DNA of 34,630 bases, taken from NCBI GenBank assembly GCA_017461725.1, contig JAFTXG010000010.1, forward strand, positions 1 to 34,630, given 5' to 3'. The notes under the pieces were generated by a model. The model had not been told where the DNA came from, did not search any database, and saw nothing but the letters and a program-made list of their open reading frames with translations. The first letter of the stretch is position 1; each line of letters opens with the position of its first letter. Below, in pieces: positions 1 through 7,474 of this stretch. The position numbers and the translations under genes were made by a program. This DNA is from Lachnospiraceae bacterium. GTDB taxonomy: Bacteria; Bacillota; Clostridia; Lachnospirales; Lachnospiraceae.

Positions 1-99
1 CAAGAGACCCGTTTACGGGTAGCAAGTAATCAAACGCGTGGCTGGCAGGCCAAACGAAAGACGCATTTATGCGTGGCTAGTAGAGAAGGGCTATGCCCG
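1..99. repeat. Row of short perfect hairpins at left edge
   Basis: Three small inverted repeats follow one another. They are 7-20 (ACCCGT-TT-ACGGGT), 61-74 (ACGCAT-TT-ATGCGT) and 88-98 (GGGC-TAT-GCCC), and the terminator hairpin at 111-129 continues the series. The first two share the same layout of a 6-bp stem around TT. The words GCGTGGCT (36-43 and 71-78) and CAAACG (31-36 and 51-56) are repeated. No convincing gene is seen. The regular architecture suggests a structured intergenic element, perhaps one dispersed in the genome, but copies cannot be checked here. Confidence 0.45.
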
Positions 100-130
100 A
101 AAAAGAAAAACCGCCCGCTATGCGGGCGGA
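100..130 (-). terminator. Rho-independent terminator of the AraC-type regulator
   Basis: An 8-bp perfect GC stem (111-118 with 122-129, loop TAT) is followed on the minus strand by a T-rich run (complement of 100-110). It begins 8 bases past the stop codon of the minus-strand regulator gene, which is the expected position for its terminator. Confidence 0.85.
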
Positions 131-137
131 TGGTTAT

Positions 138-2339
138 TCAATGCTCCAGTGTGCTGTTTTTCTTCCCCTTGATTAAGGTAGGGGCATGACCATAAGTACG
201 TTGATATACCTTGAAAAAAGAATTATAGTTGGTAAAACCACACCTCAGTGCAATCTCGGAAACGGAATATTCTCCCTCTAACAATAGTTCGTTGGCCAGC
301 ACCATCCGTTTTTGCTCGATGTAGGAGGAGATCGGCACGCCGATATCCTTGGAAAAGGTCTTTCGTATCTTTGAGAAGGAGCATTGAAACTGTTCTTCCA
401 GCGTCGCGCTGCAGAGCTGAGCATCCACAAAATGGATATCGATGTAGGCTTTCACCTGCTCGGCAAATGATTCTGAATGGTCATCGTTTTCCGACTGAAA
501 CCGTTGGCAGAAATTGATTATGCATGATTCCAGAGCGGAGAAAAGATCGCCTTGAGGTTGATAGAAGGGGATCTCTATGTCGAGCAGCAGATCGGCATAG
601 TCCTGCTTGATGCACAACAAGATCGAGCGGAACATTTCAAACACAGCCCGGTTGCGCTTGTTCAAGGCATCAGTGTAGGTTTGGAGCCGGGGCAGTGCCG
701 CGTCCTCGTTACCGCCGGTGATGGCCGAGTAGATCAGCATGGTATCTGACATTTGGAAGCCGGTCTTTCTGGCAATCTTGAAGTCGGATACCGCACACAA
801 CCGGGAAAGGGTATCGGTGGATATTTTGCTGCGGATATCCTGCATTTGGAGATACGCATAGGGGAGCTCCTTCAGGCTTGAATGAAGATTGCCGATTATA
901 CCCCAGGCGTGATAGCAGGGCTCCTCATTGTTGATGTTTTCGATCAGGTGGTTGATCGTGTGGGAATACTCCTTTTCCTCATGTTCTGCAACGATCAGAA
1001 GAAGCGTATAGGTGGTCAGCTGCTGCATATATGCATGGGGAATCATGGATTGCAGATAATACTGAATGCTCGCCATTGGGTTCGGGTAAATATTTCCATG
1101 TTCTGTCGGCTTTTCGGAAAGGCCCATCAGGATCAGACGGTAGTTGTCGGGGAAGTCCGGGAAGTAGGCGTGGAATTCCTCATAATCCGAGTCGGAGGAC
1201 AGGGAGCCGTGGAGTGCTTTCTCAATGAACCGGGCCTGTAAAACCTTCATCTGCGTGTCAATGGTGGTCTGGTATTGCTGCAGGTTGTTTTCGTAGGATC
1301 GTATTTTGTCATGGATATAATTAAATCCGTACCCCAGGGAATGTTTTGGATTGAGAGGCGGTTTGCCCGGTGCCCCGTCTGACTGGGGGAGTTTGGTGTT
1401 TTCCAGGGTGTTGATGATCCGGGCTAACGGTCTGGTGGAGAGATGGGTTCCGATCAGGATGGTGATGATCAGCACCAGCACGCAGAGGGCCAGATAAATG
1501 CAGAGGAATGAGTATAGCGGCTTCATGCGCTCGGTTAAGGCACTATTAGGAATATGTACGGTGATACTTAAGTATCCGGAACCGTTTTTTTGGGTGACGC
1601 TGTGGTAATCGGAAAGATCATCAGTCAGATCGGTGTAGAGGCAGGTGCCGCCGCTGTTTTTGATGGTCAATCGATAACTGGCCTGATCGTCCTCTGCGAT
1701 CAGAACATCGCGGATCGCTGTGATGTCGAGGCAGGCATAGAAATATTTGTTTTTTGCCCATTCAATCGAGTAGATCAGCCCATCATAGTGATTGTAGGGT
1801 GTGGTAATGTGATGGAGAGGAAGAAAACCGGAGGGGTTATTCTGTAAAATGGAGTTCCACTCAGCAAAGATAAGATCATCAACCTGAAAATAAAAGGGAT
1901 AGTACCCCATCCGCCCGCCAAAGGTGGTGATGGTAGGGGTGACCGCATCGTCTGCCGATAGCTGTAACGCACAATCAATGATCAAATCGCTGGGGCGAAC
2001 CATACTGCCCAGATAATCCCGCATCTGATTGCGGACAGCTACACTGATCTCCGAATAGTCAGCGTTTGTATAATGAAGGGAATAAAAACGGTGGTCGTCA
2101 TAGATGGACTGGGAGGCATTGATAATGGTAGAGACGGTATTGTCCAGCTGATTGATTCCGAAATCCATCTGTTGAGTGCTTTTGTTAATCTCCAACTCAG
2201 TGAACACGCCGCGGCAATAGGAGACCAGGGGAAGGAGAGCGATGAAAAAAATAAGAGAGAAGCATAAAAAGCCCATGAGAAACCATCGGGAAACCGAATG
2301 GATGGGAGAATTCTTTTCGGAAGATCGCAATCTGATCAT
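138..2339 (-). CDS. Membrane-anchored AraC-family sugar-responsive regulator
   Basis: The protein has 733 residues. A hydrophobic segment near the N-terminus (about residues 20-42) and a second at about 280-305 flank an extracellular part of about 240 residues, the layout of membrane-bound sensor regulators next to LplB/YtcP-type importers. The last 100 residues form an AraC-type double helix-turn-helix, with SEIALRCGFTNYNSFFKVYQ as the second helix pair. The ATG at 2339 is preferred because AGAGGTG lies just before it. The frame stays open to an ATG at 2390, but that codon sits inside the predicted -10 element. The gene is divergent from a sugar-binding lipoprotein operon and probably controls it. 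The ligand is unknown. Family assignment is firm; the regulatory target is inferred from position. Confidence 0.88.
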   Translation of the reverse strand: MIRLRSSEKNSPIHSVSRWFLMGFLCFSLIFFIALLPLVSYCRGVFTELEINKSTQQMDFGINQLDNTVSTIINASQSIYDDHRFYSLHYTNADYSEISVAVRNQMRDYLGSMVRPSDLIIDCALQLSADDAVTPTITTFGGRMGYYPFYFQVDDLIFAEWNSILQNNPSGFLPLHHITTPYNHYDGLIYSIEWAKNKYFYACLDITAIRDVLIAEDDQASYRLTIKNSGGTCLYTDLTDDLSDYHSVTQKNGSGYLSITVHIPNSALTERMKPLYSFLCIYLALCVLVLIITILIGTHLSTRPLARIINTLENTKLPQSDGAPGKPPLNPKHSLGYGFNYIHDKIRSYENNLQQYQTTIDTQMKVLQARFIEKALHGSLSSDSDYEEFHAYFPDFPDNYRLILMGLSEKPTEHGNIYPNPMASIQYYLQSMIPHAYMQQLTTYTLLLIVAEHEEKEYSHTINHLIENINNEEPCYHAWGIIGNLHSSLKELPYAYLQMQDIRSKISTDTLSRLCAVSDFKIARKTGFQMSDTMLIYSAITGGNEDAALPRLQTYTDALNKRNRAVFEMFRSILLCIKQDYADLLLDIEIPFYQPQGDLFSALESCIINFCQRFQSENDDHSESFAEQVKAYIDIHFVDAQLCSATLEEQFQCSFSKIRKTFSKDIGVPISSYIEQKRMVLANELLLEGEYSVSEIALRCGFTNYNSFFKVYQRTYGHAPTLIKGKKNSTLEH

Positions 2340-2385
2340 AAAAACACCTCTTCGATATAAATTAATACTGTTTTCTATATCAGAC

Positions 2386-2415
2386 AGCATACCATTTCCA
2401 AATTTGTAAAGTCAA
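2386..2415 (-). promoter_or_regulatory. Sigma-A-type promoter of the AraC-type gene
   Basis: On the minus strand TTGACT (2410-2415) and TATGCT (2386-2391) are separated by 18 bp. Transcription would start about 40 bases before the ATG at 2339, which supports that start. Confidence 0.6.
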
Positions 2416-2521
2416 TTTCAAAATACAGGAATGCCCACATTTACATATGTGTGCCCCAACGGCAATGTGGAAAATGGGAGATGGCTGCCCTTGATTGCAA
2501 GGCGGATATCCCAACAGCAAG

Positions 2522-2549
2522 TTGAAATTTTGCCAAAGTACGGTATGCT
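2522..2549 (+). promoter_or_regulatory. Sigma-A-type promoter of the sugar-import operon
   Basis: TTGAAA (2522-2527) and TATGCT (2544-2549) have a 16-bp spacer. They lie about 105 bases upstream of the binding-protein start and leave a leader of roughly 100 nt. Confidence 0.5.
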
Positions 2550-2590
2550 AAAACTATCAGCGGCACCGCAGGCCGGCAGTGGTGTCCGCC

Positions 2591-2612
2591 CTGTCGTTAG
2601 GAATGACGGCAG
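2591..2612 (+). promoter_or_regulatory. Leader hairpin with GGAA tetraloop
   Basis: A 9-bp stem (2591-2599 with 2604-2612, two G-U pairs) is closed by a GGAA loop, a GNRA-type tetraloop. It lies in the predicted leader about 30 nt before the ribosome binding site. It may stabilise the abundant binding-protein mRNA; no riboswitch family is recognised. Confidence 0.4.
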
Positions 2613-2654
2613 AGATAAGCAACTACATAATCAAGTTTGAATGGAGGAAACAAC

Positions 2655-4430
2655 ATGAAAAACGTATTTAAGCGCGTGATGGCAGCGATGCTGTCTCTGA
2701 TCATGGTAATGTCTCTGGCAGCCTGTGGTGCTCCTGCAGATGACAAGACTACCGATGCTCCTAAAGCAACCGATGCCCCCTCGACAAATGCACCGGACGA
2801 TAAGGGAACGGAGGCGTCTACTGATGCTGCTGAATTTGATCCCAAAACCATCACCGACGGCGTTACCCTCACCATCGCAGTGAAAGCTGACGACGAGGTC
2901 ATTGACTGGGAGACTAACCTGGTAACAAAGATGGTCGAAGAGAAATTTGGTGTAGATCTCCAGTTCGAGGTGTATGCATCCGATGGTTTCGGTGATAAGC
3001 TGAACGTAATGATCAACGGTGGAGACAAGCTCCCTGATATCATCTTTGGTGATAGTACCAAGGGCCTCAACGATTTTCAGACAAACTGGGTGGATGCGGG
3101 AGCAATCCTGGAGCTGACCGAGTTCTATGAGAACCCAGACTATGCAAGCAATATTAATGCGGAAATGGAAAAGCTGGGCGTGGATGTAGTATCCATGCTG
3201 GAGGATGCGGATGGAAAGATTTGGTCACTGCCCAAATACTTTACTGCGTTGAATGATGCCTGTGCACATAAGCTGTGGATCAATGCCGAGTATGCCAAGG
3301 CGGTGGGCTATGATGAGATTCCCACGACCACAGAAGGTTTCTTCGAGCTGTGTAAGGCATTTGCGGCTGCAGGCGATGTGAACGGAAACGGCCTGGACGA
3401 CGAGCTTGCTTTCACAGGACGCGGTGACAATCTTCGCTGGTTTTTATATCTGATGTCTCCCTTCGCCTATGCGTGGGATGATCATGTGCTGGATGTGGAA
3501 AACGGAAAGCTGAGCTTCGCCTATGCAACGGATGGATGGAAGGAAGGTCTTAAGTATATCAAGCAGTTCTTCGATGAGGGGATAATTGACACTACTGTTC
3601 TGACCCAGGATAAGGCAGGATACAATGCAATCGTCAATAATTCTGAGGCTGTGGTTCTGGCAGACGTATATTACCGTCCACAGATGGTAAACAGTGATGT
3701 TACCCTGAAGACTCAGACCTGGCTGGAATATGATTTTGTGGCGGCACTGGAGGGACCTAAAGGAACGACAGAGTCTTATTATTCTGATCTTATCGCCTAT
3801 CCGGGAGCAATGATCACTGTGGACTGTGAGAATCCGGAGGCGGCGTTTATCGTCCTGGACTATATGTGTTCTGAGTATATCAGTATCTGCAATCGCTACG
3901 GTGAGGAAGGTGTGGACTGGGATTACTGGGAGAATGTGGACAGCTCCAAGTTTGCAGATGGAACGACCAAGGAGATGTATCTGGCACGCAACGGAGAGGA
4001 ACCGCTGTTCTGTTACTATAGCTCCAAGTATTGGGGAACCGGAACACCCCAGAATGCAGGCTACATGCAGGCCGGTCCCAACATTTTATACAGCGATGAG
4101 GTTGGACTTGTGCTGACCGGAGCGACCACTGACGAGGCCAAGGTACAGGAGGACTGGATGACCTTGTATCAGAAGGAAAGTGTCAACGCGGTGTTTGACC
4201 AGAAGCCGGAGGAGAGAATTGTGAGACTCCCCATGACCGCTGAGGAAACGACAACCGTTGCAGAACCTCAGAAGGTGCTGGACAATTACTGGAAAGAGGC
4301 TGTCGGTAATTTCCTGACCGGTGAATGGGATATTGACGGATACTGGGATACCTATCTGGCGGAACTGGAGAAGATGGGTATGAGTGATGTTCTGGCGATC
4401 TATCAGACGTCTTACGACCGTACCAAGTAA
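2655..4430 (+). CDS. ABC transporter substrate-binding lipoprotein (LipO/YtcQ type)
   Basis: The protein has 591 residues. Its lipoprotein signal peptide ends in the lipobox LAAC with Cys24, followed by a low-complexity linker rich in Thr, Asp, Ala and Pro to about residue 60, then a large binding domain. Size and order resemble the LipO/YtcQ proteins that serve LplB/YtcP permeases for oligosaccharides. It should be anchored on the outer face of the membrane and deliver a sugar to the two permeases downstream. The ATG at 2655 is chosen because GGAGG lies at 2643-2647 and the signal peptide starts there; an in-frame TTG at 2637 has no such site. No ATPase gene is present, so a shared MsmX-like ATPase is presumed. 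The substrate cannot be read from the sequence. Confidence 0.88.
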   Translation: MKNVFKRVMAAMLSLIMVMSLAACGAPADDKTTDAPKATDAPSTNAPDDKGTEASTDAAEFDPKTITDGVTLTIAVKADDEVIDWETNLVTKMVEEKFGVDLQFEVYASDGFGDKLNVMINGGDKLPDIIFGDSTKGLNDFQTNWVDAGAILELTEFYENPDYASNINAEMEKLGVDVVSMLEDADGKIWSLPKYFTALNDACAHKLWINAEYAKAVGYDEIPTTTEGFFELCKAFAAAGDVNGNGLDDELAFTGRGDNLRWFLYLMSPFAYAWDDHVLDVENGKLSFAYATDGWKEGLKYIKQFFDEGIIDTTVLTQDKAGYNAIVNNSEAVVLADVYYRPQMVNSDVTLKTQTWLEYDFVAALEGPKGTTESYYSDLIAYPGAMITVDCENPEAAFIVLDYMCSEYISICNRYGEEGVDWDYWENVDSSKFADGTTKEMYLARNGEEPLFCYYSSKYWGTGTPQNAGYMQAGPNILYSDEVGLVLTGATTDEAKVQEDWMTLYQKESVNAVFDQKPEERIVRLPMTAEETTTVAEPQKVLDNYWKEAVGNFLTGEWDIDGYWDTYLAELEKMGMSDVLAIYQTSYDRTK

Positions 4431-4446
4431 ACGACAAGAGATGTAT

Positions 4447-4480
4447 GGCGGCGCGGTCCGGTGATTCGGGCTGCACCGCC
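4447..4480 (+). terminator. Intercistronic hairpin between binding protein and permeases
   Basis: A 14-bp stem with one mismatch and a 6-nt loop occupies 4447-4480. It is followed only by GTTTCAT, not a real T-run, so it is more likely a partial terminator or mRNA-stabilising hairpin. Such elements commonly keep a binding protein in excess over its permeases. Confidence 0.6.
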
Positions 4481-4505
4481 GTTTCATATGAGAGAGGAGC
4501 GGTCT

Positions 4506-5447
4506 ATGAAGAAGAAAAAAGCCGGGAGTGCGGTGATCAAAAAGAGGGATCCCAGAAAAGACTGGGACCTGTATCTGTTCCTGCTGCTCCCGATGATCTA
4601 TATTATTGTCTTTAAGTATCTCCCCATGGGTGGTCTGGTGGTTGCCTTTAAGAACTATAAGGTGCGCCAGGGTATCTGGGGAAGTGACTGGGTGGGGATC
4701 GACCAGTTTGTAAGATTTTTTGAGTCCTATATGTTTAAGGATATCATGGTCAATACCTTTGTGCTTTCCTTCTATTCCATATTGGTCAGCTTTCCGATCC
4801 CCGTCATATTTGCGCTGACCATCAACAGCGTGCAGAATAAGCGGTTCAAGAAGGTTACGCAGACCATCGTCAATATGCCCCACTTTATCTCCACCGTCGT
4901 TCTGGTCGGTGTACTGATGATGATCTTCCATAACCGCCAGGGCATTTATGGAAATATCGTACATATGATCACCGGAGAGTACCCGGCGGATCTGTTCGCC
5001 TCACCGGAAGCCTTCCGGCATTTTTATGTGTGGTCTGCCGTATGGCAGAACTTCGGCTGGGACAGTATCATCTACACGGCGGCCCTTTCCAGTGTTGATC
5101 CCTCATATCATGAGGCTGCCCAGATGGACGGCGCGTCCCGGTTCAAGCGGGTGATCCATGTGGATCTGCCCACCATTATTCCCACCATCGTCACGATGCT
5201 GATTTTGAAGATGGGCCATGTGCTGACCTTGGGATTTGAGAAGATATTCCTGATGCAGAATCCACTGAACATCAGTGCCAGTCAGGTGGTATCCACCTAT
5301 GTGTATGAGATGGGTATTGCCGGTGATGGTGCAGGCAACTTTTCCTATGCGACGGCCATTGGAATGTTCAATAATGTGATCCAGTTTATTCTGGTTGTTA
5401 TCGTGAACAAGATTTCCAAGAAGGTCAGCGAGACCAGTCTGTGGTAG
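4506..5447 (+). CDS. Sugar ABC transporter permease, LplB family
   Basis: The protein has 313 residues with about six membrane segments. The cytoplasmic EAA loop typical of binding-protein-dependent permeases is visible as HEAAQMDGASRFKRVIHVDL, the contact site for the ATPase. The N-terminus is short and basic, as in LplB. The start at 4506 has GAGAGGAG upstream; an in-frame GTG at 4461 lies in the intercistronic hairpin and is rejected. It forms the channel with the next gene, which begins 10 bases after its stop. The operon has no ATPase gene. Confidence 0.88.
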   Translation: MKKKKAGSAVIKKRDPRKDWDLYLFLLLPMIYIIVFKYLPMGGLVVAFKNYKVRQGIWGSDWVGIDQFVRFFESYMFKDIMVNTFVLSFYSILVSFPIPVIFALTINSVQNKRFKKVTQTIVNMPHFISTVVLVGVLMMIFHNRQGIYGNIVHMITGEYPADLFASPEAFRHFYVWSAVWQNFGWDSIIYTAALSSVDPSYHEAAQMDGASRFKRVIHVDLPTIIPTIVTMLILKMGHVLTLGFEKIFLMQNPLNISASQVVSTYVYEMGIAGDGAGNFSYATAIGMFNNVIQFILVVIVNKISKKVSETSLW

Positions 5448-5457
5448 GAGGGGCAGG

Positions 5458-6348
5458 ATGAAAACAAGTACAAAAATCAAAAACAAACAGGACCGATGGT
5501 TCTATCTCTTTTGCTATGCAGTGGTCACGATTTTGACCCTGCTGGTATTGTATCCGGTCATCTACATCGTGTCCGCGTCCTTCAGCAATTCGGACTTGGT
5601 GGCGCAGGGAAAGGTCTGGCTGTGGCCGGTTAAACCTACCTTGCAGGCCTACGAGATTATCCTCAAGCGGCCTCAGATCTGGAATGGATATAAAAATACG
5701 ATCATTTATACGGTAGCGGGAACTCTGCTCAACGTGGCGATCACCCTGCTGTGTGCCTATCCCATGGCCAGAAAGAATCTTCGTGGACGAGGAGCCATCA
5801 TGTTTATATTTTCTTTCACCATGATGTTTTCCGGCGGTATGATCCCCAACTATATTCTGGTCAGAGACCTGGGGATTATGAATACCCGCTGGGCAGTAAT
5901 TCTCCCCGGAGCCATGAGTGTGTACAACATGATCGTCTGCCGTACCTTTATCGAAAACAATATCCCGGACGAGATGCTGGAGGCGGCCCAGATCGACGGC
6001 TGCAGCAATACCCAGTTCTTTTTGCGGATGGTACTGCCGCTGTCCAAGGCCATCATTGCCGTATTGACCCTGTGGTATGGTGTGGCCCACTGGAATTCTT
6101 ACTTCAATGCCTTCCTGTATCTGAGAGATCAGGATCTGTACCCACTTCAGATTTTCCTGAAGGAGATCCTGATCCAGAGTGAACAGCTGGGCGGAGAGGA
6201 CATCGTTGATGCGGATAATGTATCAACCATCTATGTGACATTGAAATATTGTATTATTGTGGTTTCCTCTGCACCGTTGTTCTGCGTGTATCCGTTTGTG
6301 CAGAAGCACTTCCAGAAGGGTGTTATGGTGGGTAGTGTAAAGGGGTAG
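5458..6348 (+). CDS. Sugar ABC transporter permease, YtcP family
   Basis: The protein has 296 residues with about six membrane helices. The EAA loop reads LEAAQIDGCSNTQFFLRMVL. It is the usual second permease beside an LplB-type protein, and the C-terminal GVMVGSVKG resembles the conserved end of YtcP proteins. AGGAGG lies just before the ATG at 5458. It is the last gene of the import operon, with a terminator about 145 bp further on. Confidence 0.88.
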   Translation: MKTSTKIKNKQDRWFYLFCYAVVTILTLLVLYPVIYIVSASFSNSDLVAQGKVWLWPVKPTLQAYEIILKRPQIWNGYKNTIIYTVAGTLLNVAITLLCAYPMARKNLRGRGAIMFIFSFTMMFSGGMIPNYILVRDLGIMNTRWAVILPGAMSVYNMIVCRTFIENNIPDEMLEAAQIDGCSNTQFFLRMVLPLSKAIIAVLTLWYGVAHWNSYFNAFLYLRDQDLYPLQIFLKEILIQSEQLGGEDIVDADNVSTIYVTLKYCIIVVSSAPLFCVYPFVQKHFQKGVMVGSVKG

Positions 6349-6788
6349 ATTGTAATTTGAGTGTGATGACGTTACAGAGGCTGCAGCGTCATTGTGCCGT
6401 TTAGATATCGCTGAGATTCAGACCCTTCGCAAGCTATTTAAGAAGGATAGGGGAAAGGTTTGAGTATTGCTATTGAGAGATAGTAAAAAGATGGCGGCGG
6501 AGAAGTAAATCTTCGCCGCTTGACATTTTTCCCTGTGCGTGATATTCTTAGCTCACTTCAAGCGACAGTCTGTCGCACGATATTCATGCCCATCATGGGT
6601 TCTGATTTCGGCACCTCATATTCGAGGGAGTATCCGATGTGAAAGTAAATATAGTTTGGCTAATAATCGACGATGGTATCGGTTTATTTTGTGTTTCACA
6701 AACTGGTTGAATGTTGTCGTTTTGTGCTGGACCGCAAAATACCGGGTTGCGATTTCGCTTCCTGTATTGTAAAATAAAGGAGGAAACC
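6349..6788. other. Gene-free stretch between import operon and Rpn relic
   Basis: This 440-bp stretch contains an imperfect inverted repeat near 6366-6384, the terminator hairpin at 6494-6519, and a short perfect hairpin at 6562-6576 (GCGACA-GTC-TGTCGC). TTGCGA-N17-TAAAAT at 6747-6775 resembles a promoter, but it abuts the ribosome binding site at 6777-6783, so its activity is doubtful. No open frame here looks like a real gene. Confidence 0.5.
6494..6530 (+). terminator. Terminator of the sugar-import operon
   Basis: A 10-bp stem (6494-6503 with 6510-6519, one G-U pair) and a 6-nt loop are followed by TTGACATTTTT. The interrupted T-run makes it moderately convincing. Confidence 0.6.
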
Positions 6789-7128
6789 ATGAAACAACTG
6801 AAGGATCTGACACTGCTGGATATTTTGTGAACGATTGAAGAAGATCCATGCATGTGTCAGCCGGGTGAAATCCAGTGAGGAGGCGGGTGTAAAATATATG
6901 CAGAAGTGGGAAGAGAAGATTATTGAACGGGAAAAGGCACTTGCTGAGGGCAGAGAAGAGGGCAGACAAGTGGAAAGAGCTGAAATGATCCGTTCCTCTA
7001 TGCACAAGCTGATGGAAAAGATGAACATGACCGCGGAGGAGGCACTGGACTTTCTGGAAATACCCAAGGATGAGTGGGAGAAGTATTTGGACGGTCAAGA
7101 GAAAACTGAGGATAATGATGTACGTTAA
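6789..7128 (+). pseudogene. Remnant of an Rpn-family (PD-(D/E)XK) nuclease gene
   Basis: An AAAGGAGG site precedes an ATG at 6789 that encodes MKQLKDLTLLDIL and then stops. The first residues resemble the conserved start of Rpn recombination-promoting nuclease/putative transposase proteins in Lachnospiraceae. After a frame change, 6835-7128 encodes the usual charged C-terminus of that family, including GVKYMQKWEEK, a GREEGRQ stretch and a final helical segment ending DEWEKYL. The central nuclease domain, about 200 residues in intact members, is missing. The simplest reading is a large internal deletion plus a frameshift. Family assignment rests on remembered family features, not a search. Confidence 0.65.
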
Positions 7129-7131
7129 CGC

Positions 7132-7160
7132 TTGACAAATCATAAATTCGCGATTATGAT
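7132..7160 (+). promoter_or_regulatory. Sigma-A promoter of the valS T-box leader
   Basis: TTGACA (7132-7137) and TATGAT (7155-7160) have a 17-bp spacer, close to consensus. It lies immediately after the Rpn relic and just upstream of the T-box leader. Confidence 0.85.
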
Positions 7161-7167
7161 ATTTTAC

Positions 7168-7456
7168 AAATGAAAAAAGCGTTGACGAAGAGGAGTATCT
7201 TATCCGCAGTGATCAGAGAGGATGACCCGCCGGCTGAAAGGTTATCTGCACGGGCGATGAGAGAAGGTAGCTTCTGAGCTTCATGGCTGAAGGTTTTTGG
7301 ACTGTGTAGGCGATGACGGGTGACTGGCGTTAACAGTTGAGAGATACCGATTTGTGGATATTTGTCGGAGAATATGACAGATATAATGGTCGGTAAACAA
7401 AGGTGGTACCGTGCGACATGCGCCCTTTGCGGAAATTTCCGTAAAGGGTGTTTTTT
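7168..7456 (+). promoter_or_regulatory. T-box riboswitch leader, specifier GTA (valine)
   Basis: This leader senses uncharged tRNA. Stem I is visible: GAAG (7187-7190) can pair with CTTC (7271-7274), and CTTATC with GATGAG above an internal loop. The 5' side of that loop carries AGTA (7194-7197) and the 3' side carries GAAG followed by GTA (7267-7269), a valine codon in specifier position. The apical GGCTGAAAGG motif is near 7232-7241. The T-box sequence with its GGTGGTACCGTG core lies at 7395-7413, next to the terminator. The valine codon matches the downstream valS. The 5' end is estimated from the promoter. Confidence 0.93.
7421..7456 (+). terminator. T-box regulated terminator upstream of valS
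   Basis: A stem of about 14 bp (7421-7434 with 7437-7450) is followed by TTTTTT at 7451-7456. Binding of uncharged tRNA-Val to the T-box would favour the competing antiterminator and allow transcription into valS. Confidence 0.9.
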
Positions 7457-7474
7457 AGTTCTAGGAGGATTAAA

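Larger units (their letters stand above)
2340..2654. other. Divergent regulatory region between regulator and sugar-import operon
   Basis: This 315-bp gap holds one promoter for each direction, the leader hairpin of the binding-protein mRNA, and an inverted repeat around 2437-2453 (CACAT, then ATGTG) that could serve as an operator. No small gene with a ribosome binding site was found. Confidence 0.6.

Noticed and set aside
2637..2654. Upstream TTG start for the binding protein
   Set aside because: It lies before the GGAGG site and would place extra residues ahead of a perfect lipoprotein signal peptide.
4086..4964. Long minus-strand frame across the end of the binding-protein gene and the first permease
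   Set aside because: The sequence is histidine/glutamine-rich shadow translation, with real genes on the other strand.
6747..6775. TTGCGA-N17-TAAAAT before the Rpn relic
   Set aside because: The -10 box touches the ribosome binding site, so a transcript from it would lack a usable leader; weak as a functional promoter.
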